This document shows, piece after piece, positions 9,265 through 15,734 of a stretch of DNA of 39,075 nt. The position numbers were made by a program, and so were the translations under genes. The stretch's first letter is position 1. Each line of letters begins with the position of its first letter. The notes beneath the pieces were generated by a model. That model saw only the letters and a list, made by a program, of their open reading frames with translations, did not search any database and was not told the DNA's origin. The stretch spans positions 1 to 39,075 of the forward strand of contig JAOMJV010000010.1 in assembly GCA_028351415.1 (NCBI GenBank), written 5' to 3'. Source of the stretch: Candidatus Nitrosopumilus sp. (GTDB lineage: Archaea > Thermoproteota > Nitrososphaeria > Nitrososphaerales > Nitrosopumilaceae).

Positions 9265-9491
9265 AATATACTCTCTATGGTTTTTTGTTTGGAATGTGGA
9301 TTTTGATAATTATTGGTGGTGCAATTGTTACCCTTGTTTTGGGACCTATCTCAATTAGTCAATATGGCGAATTTAACTCATTTTTTGGTTCTGTGATTCA
9401 GGGAAGTGTTGCAATCATTTTAGTTGTAATTTGGATTTTAATTTTATCTACATTAAAAAATTGGATTTTTAAAAAAGAATTAAAATTTTAA
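9261..9491 (+). CDS. Small two-helix membrane protein of unknown function
   Basis: The 76-residue protein has two clear transmembrane helices, roughly residues 5-29 and 45-66, with a short polar loop (ISQYGEFNS) between them and a basic tail NWIFKKELKF. I do not recognise a family. It starts at a TTG that overlaps the TGA of the upstream glycosyltransferase, the same coupling as the rest of the operon, so it may be an accessory subunit of that enzyme; this is inference. The stop codon falls within TTAA, which also supplies the stop codon of the convergent acyltransferase gene. Confidence 0.7.
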   Translation: MKYTLYGFLFGMWILIIIGGAIVTLVLGPISISQYGEFNSFFGSVIQGSVAIILVVIWILILSTLKNWIFKKELKF

Positions 9492-9964
9492 CTCTCTATC
9501 CATTTTTTTCTTTTTTTATCATATTCTTCTCTACTATATCTTAGAAAAGCTGGTGACCCTGCAACAACCATATTTTCATCAACATCTCTTGTTACAATTG
9601 CACCCATTGCAACCACGCTATTTTTCCCAATTGTAACCCCTGCTTTAATCACTGCACGTGCGCCAATTATTGCATTATCTTCAACTGTAATTCCTGCCAT
9701 TTTATCACACATTGGAAATGGATCATTTGTTAAAACAGCCGCTGGACCGATGAACACATTTTTTCCAATTCTAGATAATGGTGGAATGTATGCTTGTCCT
9801 TCAATTTTTGTATTATCTCCAATTTTTACATCATAATCAATATGTGCATGGGATCCAATTTTTACATTATCTCCAATTTTTACATTATCTCCTACATATG
9901 TAAAATGCCAGATTTGGACATTTTTTCCAATTATTGCTTTTTCAGAAATAAAATTTGTAACCAT
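9488..9964 (-). CDS. Hexapeptide-repeat acyltransferase (WbpD/WlbB-like sugar N-acetyltransferase)
   Basis: The 158-residue protein is a left-handed beta-helix acyltransferase. Repeats such as IGKNVQIW, VGDNVKIGDNVKIG and IGDNTKIEGQ run through the N-terminal two thirds, followed by IGPAAVLTNDPFPM, IIGARAVIKAGVTIGKNSVVAMGAIVTRDV and the terminal VAGSPAFLRY. The order and the NDPFP segment resemble UDP-2-acetamido-3-amino-sugar N-acetyltransferases (WbpD, WlbB). The acyl donor would be acetyl-CoA. The adjacent Gfo/Idh/MocA dehydrogenase matches the WbpB role, so the pair may build a 3-acetamido sugar for glycan synthesis. A DegT-type aminotransferase (WbpE role) is not seen here. It is the last gene of a leftward operon, 4 bp after the Trm112-like gene. 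Confidence 0.85.
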   Translation of the reverse strand: MVTNFISEKAIIGKNVQIWHFTYVGDNVKIGDNVKIGSHAHIDYDVKIGDNTKIEGQAYIPPLSRIGKNVFIGPAAVLTNDPFPMCDKMAGITVEDNAIIGARAVIKAGVTIGKNSVVAMGAIVTRDVDENMVVAGSPAFLRYSREEYDKKRKKWIES

Positions 9965-9968
9965 TACC

Positions 9969-10238
9969 TTACAAATGCCATGGATTTGCGTCCGTAATAA
10001 TTTTTTCAGGCAATTTATCTTTATTATTTTTTAAAAATTCAATTTCATGTTTTTTGTCTCTTAATTCATCTGGAAGCATTATTGGAATTTCCTCCATAAT
10101 TGGATAAAATCTAGAACATTTTGAACAAAATATTGCACCCTCAATTATCACGCCATCTTTTTCCTTAATTTCAAATAATTCTAAGGGATAATTCTTGTCT
10201 ATTGGACATGCTAGTATCTCCATCATTGTTTTATTCAT
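9969..10238 (-). CDS. Trm112-like zinc protein
   Basis: This 89-residue member of the Trm112/UPF0434 family is typically an activating partner of class I methyltransferases acting on tRNA, rRNA and release factors. Visible motifs are LACPIDK (C11), FCSKCSRFYPI (C38, C41) and EEIPIMLPDELRD. Only three of the four possible Cys zinc ligands are present; archaeal members often lack the second. A further segment with an NPWHL end follows the core. The ATG overlaps the end of the upstream dehydrogenase by four bases, so it is translated within a sugar-nucleotide operon rather than next to a methyltransferase, which is noteworthy. Free-standing function cannot be deduced. Confidence 0.8.
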   Translation of the reverse strand: MNKTMMEILACPIDKNYPLELFEIKEKDGVIIEGAIFCSKCSRFYPIMEEIPIMLPDELRDKKHEIEFLKNNKDKLPEKIITDANPWHL

Positions 10239-11170
10239 TTTAAATCCAGATAAATTGGGGTTCCTTTTTGACTAGATAAAAGTGCCGCTTCGGCAATTTT
10301 TGTAACATTTACTGCTTCTTGCGATTTAACAACTTGTTTAGTTTTATCCATAATGGAATCTAAGAAATTTTGAATTTCTAATCTTAATGGTTCTTGTTTT
10401 TCATTTTTGATAGTTTGGGATTCCTCTTCTTTTTCAATTATGATTTCTTGAGTGAGAAAATCCGATGAAATAATTGCTTCTGTACATACTGCAGTAAATT
10501 TTCTAATTTTTTTTGGTGTGATCCAATTTGATGAAATAATTGCCACTTTGTTATTTTTATACCCTAACATAATATTTGCAAAATCTTCATACTCATGTTT
10601 AATTTTTCCTGCACGTGCAAAAATTACTTGGGGCATATCATTAAACAACCAATTTGCAGTATCGATATCATGAACTGAAGTATCGTGGATAATTCCAACA
10701 TCTTTGATATGTAGTGGTATTCTGTTCTCTCTATGAAATTCAAGCATTACTAAATCTCCAAATTTTTTTTCATTCACTACTTTTTTTACTGCATCTACTG
10801 CTGGATTGAATCTTTCAATATATCCGCAAGTAAGAATCACTTTATTTTTTTCTGCAAGTCTAGCAAGTTTTTCACCATCTTCCGATTTGTATGTCATTGG
10901 TTTTTCTACAAACACATGTTTTCTAGCTTTCACCAATTTCATTGCAATTTCTGTATGTGTTGATGTAGGTGTTACTACAATTGCACCATCAAATTCTTCA
11001 GAATTTAATAATTCATCTAATGATCCATAATGATTTATGGAATATTTCTCTCCATACTCTTTACTTATTTTATAATTAGTATCGCATATTGCTGTAAGTA
11101 CGCCTAATTCTGATAGAATTCTAGCATGGTTCCCCCCCCATCCGCCAACTCCAATTTGAACAATTTTCAT
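10235..11170 (-). CDS. Gfo/Idh/MocA-family NAD(P)-dependent sugar dehydrogenase (WbpB-like)
   Basis: The 311-residue oxidoreductase has an N-terminal Rossmann fold starting VQIGVGGWGGNHARIL. It carries the family motif FVEKPMT at about residue 93-99, where the Lys is catalytic. The C-terminal substrate domain contains GYIERFNPAV and the DTSVHDIDTANW segment with the conserved Asp and His. Best functional guess is oxidation of a UDP-N-acetyl sugar at C3 for a diacetamido sugar, supported by the WbpD-like acyltransferase two genes downstream; inositol dehydrogenase-like activities are alternatives. The ATG follows the ilvE stop codon with no spacing, and its end overlaps the Trm112-like gene. 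Confidence 0.85.
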   Translation of the reverse strand: MKIVQIGVGGWGGNHARILSELGVLTAICDTNYKISKEYGEKYSINHYGSLDELLNSEEFDGAIVVTPTSTHTEIAMKLVKARKHVFVEKPMTYKSEDGEKLARLAEKNKVILTCGYIERFNPAVDAVKKVVNEKKFGDLVMLEFHRENRIPLHIKDVGIIHDTSVHDIDTANWLFNDMPQVIFARAGKIKHEYEDFANIMLGYKNNKVAIISSNWITPKKIRKFTAVCTEAIISSDFLTQEIIIEKEEESQTIKNEKQEPLRLEIQNFLDSIMDKTKQVVKSQEAVNVTKIAEAALLSSQKGTPIYLDLK

Positions 11171-12088
11171 CTAGTAGACCTTCGTTAACCAATGAGAATA
11201 ATCTATATTTTTATTCATTATGATGTCTGAATACTCTTGCATCATTTTTTTTGTAATATCTCCTGGTTTACCGGTACCTATTTTTTTAGAATCCATTGAA
11301 ATTACTGGTGTAATTTCAGCAGCAGTACCTGTTAGAAAAATTTCCTCTGCTATGACTAACTCACTTCTTTTGAAGTCTCTCTCGATTACATCTATGTCCA
11401 AATCTTTTCCAATTCTGATAATTGCATCTCTAGTTATTCCTTCTAATGCTGAAGATGATAGTGACGGTGTAATTAATTGACCATCTTTTACAATGAATAT
11501 GTTTTCTCCTGGGGCTTCACTTACATTTCCATTCTGATCAAGTAGAATCGCTTCATCTACCCCATTTCTTTTTGCTTCTTGTGTCGCAATAATTGAATTT
11601 AGATAATTTCCGCCCATTTTTGCTTGTGTAGGTGTAGAATTATCTGAGAATTTCCTCCAAGATACTATTGCTGCAGTAATTCCGTTTTTATCAAATAAAT
11701 CTCCAAATGGAAATGTAAAAATTGCAACATTGGTTGGTGCTTTTTCTGTTACGTGAAGACTAATTCCATAATCCCCTACAAAATAAAATGGCCTAATGTA
11801 ACATGATTTTTTTATTTTATTTTTTTTGCAAATACCAATAATTGCATTACTAATTTGTTCATCTGTAAAATTTAATGAAATATTATAAAATTGACCTGAT
11901 TTTCTAAATCGTTTTACATGTTCTTCTAATCTAAATACGTGAAGATTCTTTCCATTCCAATATGCCCTTATTCCTTCAAAAATTGACGTTCCATAATGAA
12001 GAGCATGAGTAGTTATTGGCACTTGAGCTTTCTCTGTAAGAACATATTTTCCATCAAACCATACATATTTTGATAAAGGAAGTTTCAT
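11171..12088 (-). CDS. ilvE: Branched-chain amino acid aminotransferase
   Basis: This PLP-dependent fold-type IV aminotransferase makes Leu, Ile and Val from their 2-oxo acids. It has 305 residues. It begins WFDGKYV with the family region HALHYGTSIFEGIRAY (about 28-43). The PLP lysine is predicted to be K157 in QAKMGGNYLNS. Later motifs are EAPGENIFIV, SSALEGITRDAI and FLTGTAAEITPV, all as in E. coli IlvE. It heads the leftward four-gene run with the dehydrogenase, Trm112-like protein and acyltransferase. A TATA-like element (AGATTAATA, minus strand) is near 12110-12118, 22-30 nt upstream of the ATG. 4-amino-4-deoxychorismate lyase and D-amino acid aminotransferase share the fold but fit the motifs less well. 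Confidence 0.94.
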   Translation of the reverse strand: MKLPLSKYVWFDGKYVLTEKAQVPITTHALHYGTSIFEGIRAYWNGKNLHVFRLEEHVKRFRKSGQFYNISLNFTDEQISNAIIGICKKNKIKKSCYIRPFYFVGDYGISLHVTEKAPTNVAIFTFPFGDLFDKNGITAAIVSWRKFSDNSTPTQAKMGGNYLNSIIATQEAKRNGVDEAILLDQNGNVSEAPGENIFIVKDGQLITPSLSSSALEGITRDAIIRIGKDLDIDVIERDFKRSELVIAEEIFLTGTAAEITPVISMDSKKIGTGKPGDITKKMMQEYSDIIMNKNIDYSHWLTKVY

Positions 12089-12145
12089 ACAAAAGTTTTA
12101 GACAATCTCTATTAATCTATTTTCAATTAATTTACCGATTCAATA

Positions 12146-12763
12146 CTAACAACTTTTATTTTTTTTTGACCAACCTTCTTTAGGAAATTTCATTCCTACA
12201 ACTCGAGTAGTCATATCTTCACTAGATGAATATTTTTCTACAGTTTTCCATTCCTCTTCAATAATTTTGACTATTTCTTTTGGAACGTCTTCCTTCCAAT
12301 TAGAATTTTTTTCTATTGCTGCATCATATAATTTTTCTTTAACTGATGCTGCAGACAAAGATTTTCTTTCACCAATTTTTGGTTTTAATCTATACATTTT
12401 CAACATATATCCTTCTGCCTTATCTCCGGTATATGAAAAATAATCCCCTTTAACTCCGTCAAGAATTTGTTTTCTTAATTTCCATGATTTTCTTCTTATC
12501 AATGGCGGAAGATATTTTTTAAATGGAGCTACAAATGCATAATCATCAGTTATTTTAATTGAATCTCCAAAAATTGATTCAAGCATTTTTTTCCTAATCT
12601 CAAAATTAAATGGAAAACTTTTACTGTTTACTTCTCTATCATCGTACCTAAAAATTACAGGCATTACTTTTACAATATCTGCGTCTTTTTTCAATTCCTT
12701 AATGATCTCTACATGAGCATTCGTTACTGGATTTAGATGTGCAAGGTATAGAGCTGTAGTCAA
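12146..12763 (-). CDS. Nucleotidyltransferase-fold protein (NMN adenylyltransferase-like), function uncertain
   Basis: The 205-residue protein begins LYLAHLNPVTNAHVEII, a variant of the HxGH nucleotide-binding motif of the cytidylyltransferase/NMNAT superfamily, with the glycine-proline region and HxxNxH spacing. A later segment LSAASVKEKLY resembles the second superfamily motif (ISSTxIR). An unusually basic middle region (PPLIRRKSWKLRKQ) and a basic C-terminal tail are present. Archaeal NMNAT is usually shorter and has cleaner motifs, so the substrate is unclear. The frame begins with TTG at 12763; there is no ATG upstream in frame and the LYLAHLNP strand follows closely. It lies downstream of the flavoprotein reductase gene, 51 bp away, and may be co-transcribed. 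Confidence 0.7.
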   Translation of the reverse strand: MTTALYLAHLNPVTNAHVEIIKELKKDADIVKVMPVIFRYDDREVNSKSFPFNFEIRKKMLESIFGDSIKITDDYAFVAPFKKYLPPLIRRKSWKLRKQILDGVKGDYFSYTGDKAEGYMLKMYRLKPKIGERKSLSAASVKEKLYDAAIEKNSNWKEDVPKEIVKIIEEEWKTVEKYSSSEDMTTRVVGMKFPKEGWSKKNKSC

Positions 12764-12814
12764 TTATGATTTCTAAATAATTCTCATATTTCAATGATTA
12801 ATTTTTTACTAAAT

Positions 12815-13660
12815 CTATCCGTATGACTCGTATTTGACTTCAAAGCTTCCATCTTCACGTTTGGCATTTTCAGTCATGAATCCTTTAGGTTTTAAAAAGT
12901 CCATAACACCATCAATAGTTCCTTGCCATCCACAAACATAGAATATTGTATTATCTACGGTAATTTTATCTCCAATTAATTCCTCAAGTGGAGATTTACC
13001 GCCATCTCTAGGTCTTAGAAATGTTTCAACTCTACCGACTTGACCTGCCCAACTTCTGTTAAACCATTCTTGTGGTCTACTTATTGCTGCCCTATATCTG
13101 AAATTCCATTTGTCTCTTCCTACTTTTTCACTTTCATCTTCAAGACCTGTTAGCAAATCTTTGTAACTTAATTCATCAACGTAACTTGCACCATGCAAAA
13201 CAATAATTTCTCTTTTATCATGGGTATCATGGAAATGCTGTGCAAAACTTACAAATGGTGCTAACCCTGTTCCGCCACCGATACAAATTATTCTTCGAGT
13301 ATCTTTTTCACCGTTTGGTAGTTCTTCACTAATTCCTAATGCTCTACCTGTAGGTTTCAAGTATGATATCTCGTCTCCTTCTTTTACATTAAATAATTGT
13401 GTAGTTAATCTTCCTGGAAGTGGTTTTCTAACCCATCTAATTACAAATTCAATATACTCTTTATTTTCTGGATGTGATGCAATTGAATATGCTCTTCTGA
13501 CAATTTTACCTTCGTTTTCTGGATTTGGTAAACCTAATGTGAGAAATTGACCTGCTTGAAAATCTGGAACTGGACCCTCATTTGGAACAATTCTCATTAT
13601 TAGAAGATCTTCTTTTATTAATTGAACATATGTGACAGTTGCTTTGTTGTCTACTACCAT
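12815..13660 (-). CDS. Ferredoxin-NADP+ reductase-type flavoprotein (paralogue 1)
   Basis: The 281-residue protein has an FAD-binding barrel followed by an NAD(P)-binding domain. FAD motif RRAYSIASH is at about residues 54-62, PGRLTTQLF follows, the nucleotide-binding GGGTGLAPFV is at about 128-137, and FYVCGWQGTIDGV is near 240-253. The C terminus ends KYESYG, placing an aromatic residue near the flavin as in bacterial FNRs. It probably exchanges electrons between ferredoxin and NADP. A paralogue with the same layout is at 23346-24188. The ferredoxins at 1105 and 1709 are plausible partners; this is inference. A TATA box lies about 30 nt upstream. Confidence 0.88.
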   Translation of the reverse strand: MVVDNKATVTYVQLIKEDLLIMRIVPNEGPVPDFQAGQFLTLGLPNPENEGKIVRRAYSIASHPENKEYIEFVIRWVRKPLPGRLTTQLFNVKEGDEISYLKPTGRALGISEELPNGEKDTRRIICIGGGTGLAPFVSFAQHFHDTHDKREIIVLHGASYVDELSYKDLLTGLEDESEKVGRDKWNFRYRAAISRPQEWFNRSWAGQVGRVETFLRPRDGGKSPLEELIGDKITVDNTIFYVCGWQGTIDGVMDFLKPKGFMTENAKREDGSFEVKYESYG

Positions 13661-13684
13661 AACAATTGAATCAGAATATTGAAG

Positions 13685-13694
13685 CTTAAATATA
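13685..13694 (-). promoter_or_regulatory. TATA box for the FNR-type flavoprotein gene (paralogue 1)
   Basis: Read leftward, the element is TATATTTAAG, centred about 30 nt upstream of the ATG at 13660. A related element stands at about the same distance before the paralogous gene (24214-24223), so promoter and gene may have been duplicated together. Confidence 0.5.
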
Positions 13695-13785
13695 TTGTGA
13701 TAATTTCATTACTTTGCATTTAATAAAATCGCTAAACGTTAATAACCAATTTAAGAAATATTATTCAATCAGTATTCTGATTATT

Positions 13786-13859
13786 GGGCCGGTCGTCTAG
13801 TCTGGTAGGATAGGTGCATGGCATGCATCGGATCAAGGGTTCAAATCCCTTCCGGTCCA
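13786..13859 (+). tRNA. tRNA-Ala(GGC)
   Basis: The 74-nt gene has acceptor GGGCCGG/CCGGTCC with the G3-U70 wobble pair that marks alanine tRNAs. The anticodon arm is GGTGC-ATGGCAT-GCATC, giving anticodon GGC. The T-arm is AAGGG-TTCAAAT-CCCTT and the discriminator is A. No intron or encoded CCA is present. The convergent HEAT-repeat gene ends one base away. Confidence 0.95.
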
Positions 13860-13860
13860 C

Positions 13861-14397
13861 TTATTTTTTTAATTTTAACAATAATTTTTTAATTTGTAAA
13901 TCATCTATTTTTTCAATTTCTTTAATTCTATCTGTTGAAACAATTATGTCTGTTTGAATTGCTGCTTGTAATGCACTTTTTTGTACCTCTAAATTAGAAT
14001 CTGAAAGTAATTTTAAAATAATATTTGTAATTTTTTTAGCCTTTAGATATCCCAATGCTCCAATTGCACATGATCTAACCATTCCGTGTTTATCTTCTAC
14101 AAGTTTTATTATTTCTGGAATTGCACTTTTTTCATTTCGATTAGCTAATGCTAGTGATGTAAAACCCCTGATATTTTTATTTGAAGAATTAAGATTATTA
14201 ATTAAAATTTTTGAAATTTGATTTTGGTTTAATAAAATTGAACTAAATGCCTCTCCTCTAACTTGAATACTATCATCATTTAATCTTAAAATTATCTGTT
14301 CTAGTATTTTTAATTCATTAGTATCATGCAATGTTTCTAAGATTTTAATTTTTTCTTCAGATTTTCCTAATTCTAATATTTTTATAATATTTTCCAA
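13861..14397 (-). CDS. HEAT-repeat protein
   Basis: The 178-residue all-helical protein has about four to five HEAT-like (PBS-lyase type) repeats. Repeated segments include DDSIQVRGEAFSSIL, NKNIRGFTSLALANR, KHGMVRSCAIGALGYLK and DSNLEVQKSALQAAI, each with the family's conserved Asp/Val/Arg and Ala-Leu pattern. Such proteins are scaffolds or, in some cases, lyase subunits; no catalytic motif is visible. It starts at TTG (14397), with a TATA-like TTATTAAG (minus strand) about 27 nt upstream, fitting a leaderless transcript. It is divergent from alba and convergent with tRNA-Ala. Partner and role are unknown. Confidence 0.8.
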   Translation of the reverse strand: MENIIKILELGKSEEKIKILETLHDTNELKILEQIILRLNDDSIQVRGEAFSSILLNQNQISKILINNLNSSNKNIRGFTSLALANRNEKSAIPEIIKLVEDKHGMVRSCAIGALGYLKAKKITNIILKLLSDSNLEVQKSALQAAIQTDIIVSTDRIKEIEKIDDLQIKKLLLKLKK

Positions 14398-14469
14398 GAT
14401 GATATTAAATTCTATTTTGAACTTAATAATCCTTAAATTTTTTATAAATATTATAAAAAATTCATTTTA

Positions 14470-14478
14470 ACTTTAAAT
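14470..14478 (+). promoter_or_regulatory. TATA box for alba
   Basis: ACTTTAAAT is centred about 28 nt before the ATG at 14502. It overlaps the upstream in-frame TTG at 14478, which argues that the TTG is not the start. Confidence 0.5.
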
Positions 14479-14501
14479 TGTCGTTAGGTATTAAACTAAT
14501 T

Positions 14502-14789
14502 ATGTCAACTGAAACTAGAGATACTATATTTATTGGTAAGAAACCATTGATGGCATATGTGACATCAACGCTAATTCAATTAGCAAATGTACCGTCAGTT
14601 AACATCAAAGCTCGGGGACTTAGTATTGGCCGTGCTGTGGATGTAGCTCAAATTGTTGCACGGAAAACTGAAAATACTGGATATTCTATTGGAAATATCA
14701 AAATTGATTCAGAATTATTGGAATCCGAAGATGGTAGAAAACGAAATGTTTCAACAATAGAAATTGAAGTAAAGAAAAATACAAGTTGA
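14502..14789 (+). CDS. albA: Chromatin protein Alba
   Basis: This is a small basic DNA/RNA-binding protein of archaeal chromatin. From the ATG it has 95 residues. Family features are IFIGKKPLMAYVTS with the conserved lysine pair region, then IQLANVPSVNIKARGLSIGRAVDVAQIV, which carries the DNA-contacting KARG and dimer-forming segments. The end is a beta-strand rich STIEIEVKK tail. The family K16/K17-type site appears as GKKPLM (K14-K15 here), the residue acetylated in Sulfolobus. An upstream TTG in frame at 14478 would add eight residues, but it sits within the probable TATA box. The gene is followed by the only long gene-free gap in the window. Confidence 0.93.
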   Translation: MSTETRDTIFIGKKPLMAYVTSTLIQLANVPSVNIKARGLSIGRAVDVAQIVARKTENTGYSIGNIKIDSELLESEDGRKRNVSTIEIEVKKNTS

Positions 14790-15139
14790 CTTTACTTGAA
14801 ATTTTTTATTTTCTTTAAATTATATGTGATTTAAAATTAGACCAAAGTTAATAATTTAACAAAAGCATTAAGAGAACAGAAATTAATTAGTAGGCTTGAT
14901 TTGATTATTTGTATTTCAATGACTCTATTTTCACTTTATTCCCTTATCCCATAAATTATGGTTTGATATTATGGTGAGTATTACCCTGGAATTTACAATA
15001 ATAATAAAAATATCGAACTAAATTTTACATTATATTTTATGGGTCTAGTGATGATATGAATTCATAATAATTCTATTTCATCTATTGTATAATTTTTAAA
15101 TTCACTTTGTAGTTTTAATTATTTTTATTTAATTCCTAA
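14790..15139. other. Gene-free interval between alba and the PadR gene
   Basis: These 350 bp are very AT-rich and hold no convincing gene on either strand; the longest start-initiated frames are under 20 codons. A T-rich run directly after alba (about 14803-14812) may end its transcript. A perfect 12-bp palindrome TATGAATTCATA lies at 15055-15066, and a GTGATGA string just before it resembles a C box, but no matching D box was found, so no sRNA is called. The interval may hold convergent 3' ends and nothing more. Confidence 0.5.
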
Positions 15140-15640
15140 TTATTCTATTTTAATTTTTTTTACTACTTTTTTTCCATTCATTTTATCTAATTCACTTTGA
15201 AGAAATTCTTTATATTTTTGCGTTTCTTCATCTGTCATATTTGTTATGTTCGAACTTAGAATTGATCCCATTGAAGAAATTTTTTCAAGTATGTCTAATG
15301 CAACAAATCTTCCGACATTTCCTAATCTGAAAAGAACTTCTAACTGATTTTTAATAATATCGTTTATTTTATCAACATCTTTTGCTGTCTCTTCACCTTC
15401 TTTTGTTAATTGATATTTTCCATTTTTTGTTTCTTGAATTAAATTTTCATCTAAGAGTCGACCTAATAATGGATAAATTAATCCCGGTGATGGTTTCCAA
15501 ATTCCATTACTTTGCTCTACTGCATAATCAATGATTTCCTTTCCAGTGTATGTTTTTTCTTTTAATAATTCCAAAACAAAATATCGTGAAAATCCTCTTG
15601 GAATTGAACTTCCTACTCTTTGAAACCATTCAGAAATCAT
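15140..15640 (-). CDS. PadR-family transcriptional regulator
   Basis: The 166-residue winged-helix repressor has the PadR signature: FSRYFVLELLKEKTYTGKEI at the start of the DNA-binding domain, then SPGLIYPLLGRLLDENLI (recognition helix region) and the wing ETKNGKYQLTKEGEE. A C-terminal helical dimerisation region follows. The ATG at 15640 is preferred; a GTG lies one codon upstream. An inverted repeat straddles the start codon and a TATA-like element lies just beyond, so autoregulation is likely. The gene is divergent from sdhA, making the succinate dehydrogenase operon a candidate target. The ligand is unknown. Confidence 0.88.
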   Translation of the reverse strand: MISEWFQRVGSSIPRGFSRYFVLELLKEKTYTGKEIIDYAVEQSNGIWKPSPGLIYPLLGRLLDENLIQETKNGKYQLTKEGEETAKDVDKINDIIKNQLEVLFRLGNVGRFVALDILEKISSMGSILSSNITNMTDEETQKYKEFLQSELDKMNGKKVVKKIKIE

Positions 15641-15662
15641 CACTAGTAATATCGCTAGTGAT
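15639..15662. promoter_or_regulatory. Inverted repeat, probable PadR operator
   Basis: ATCACTAG, an 8-bp spacer, then CTAGTGAT form perfect 8-bp arms. A second palindrome, ATATC-N6-GATAT, is nested at 15649-15664. The repeat covers the padR start codon and lies just downstream of its probable TATA box (about 15663-15671), where a bound dimer would block initiation. It is about 70 bp from the sdhA start. Confidence 0.6.
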
Positions 15663-15734
15663 ATATTTTAATATTTGTTAATATGACTGATATACTTCAT
15701 ATTTAACCCAAAAAATAGTATATTTGTCTTAAAA

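Noticed and set aside
11171-12088. The aminotransferase as the WbpE step of a diacetamido-sugar pathway
   Set aside because: Its motifs are those of fold-type IV IlvE, not the DegT/DnrJ family needed for that step.
14478-14501. Upstream TTG start for alba
   Set aside because: The TTG overlaps the probable TATA box and adds residues that are not typical of Alba; the ATG at 14502 fits better.
15046-15080. GTGATGA string resembling the C box of a C/D sRNA
   Set aside because: No CTGA D box or internal C'/D' pair at suitable spacing was found.
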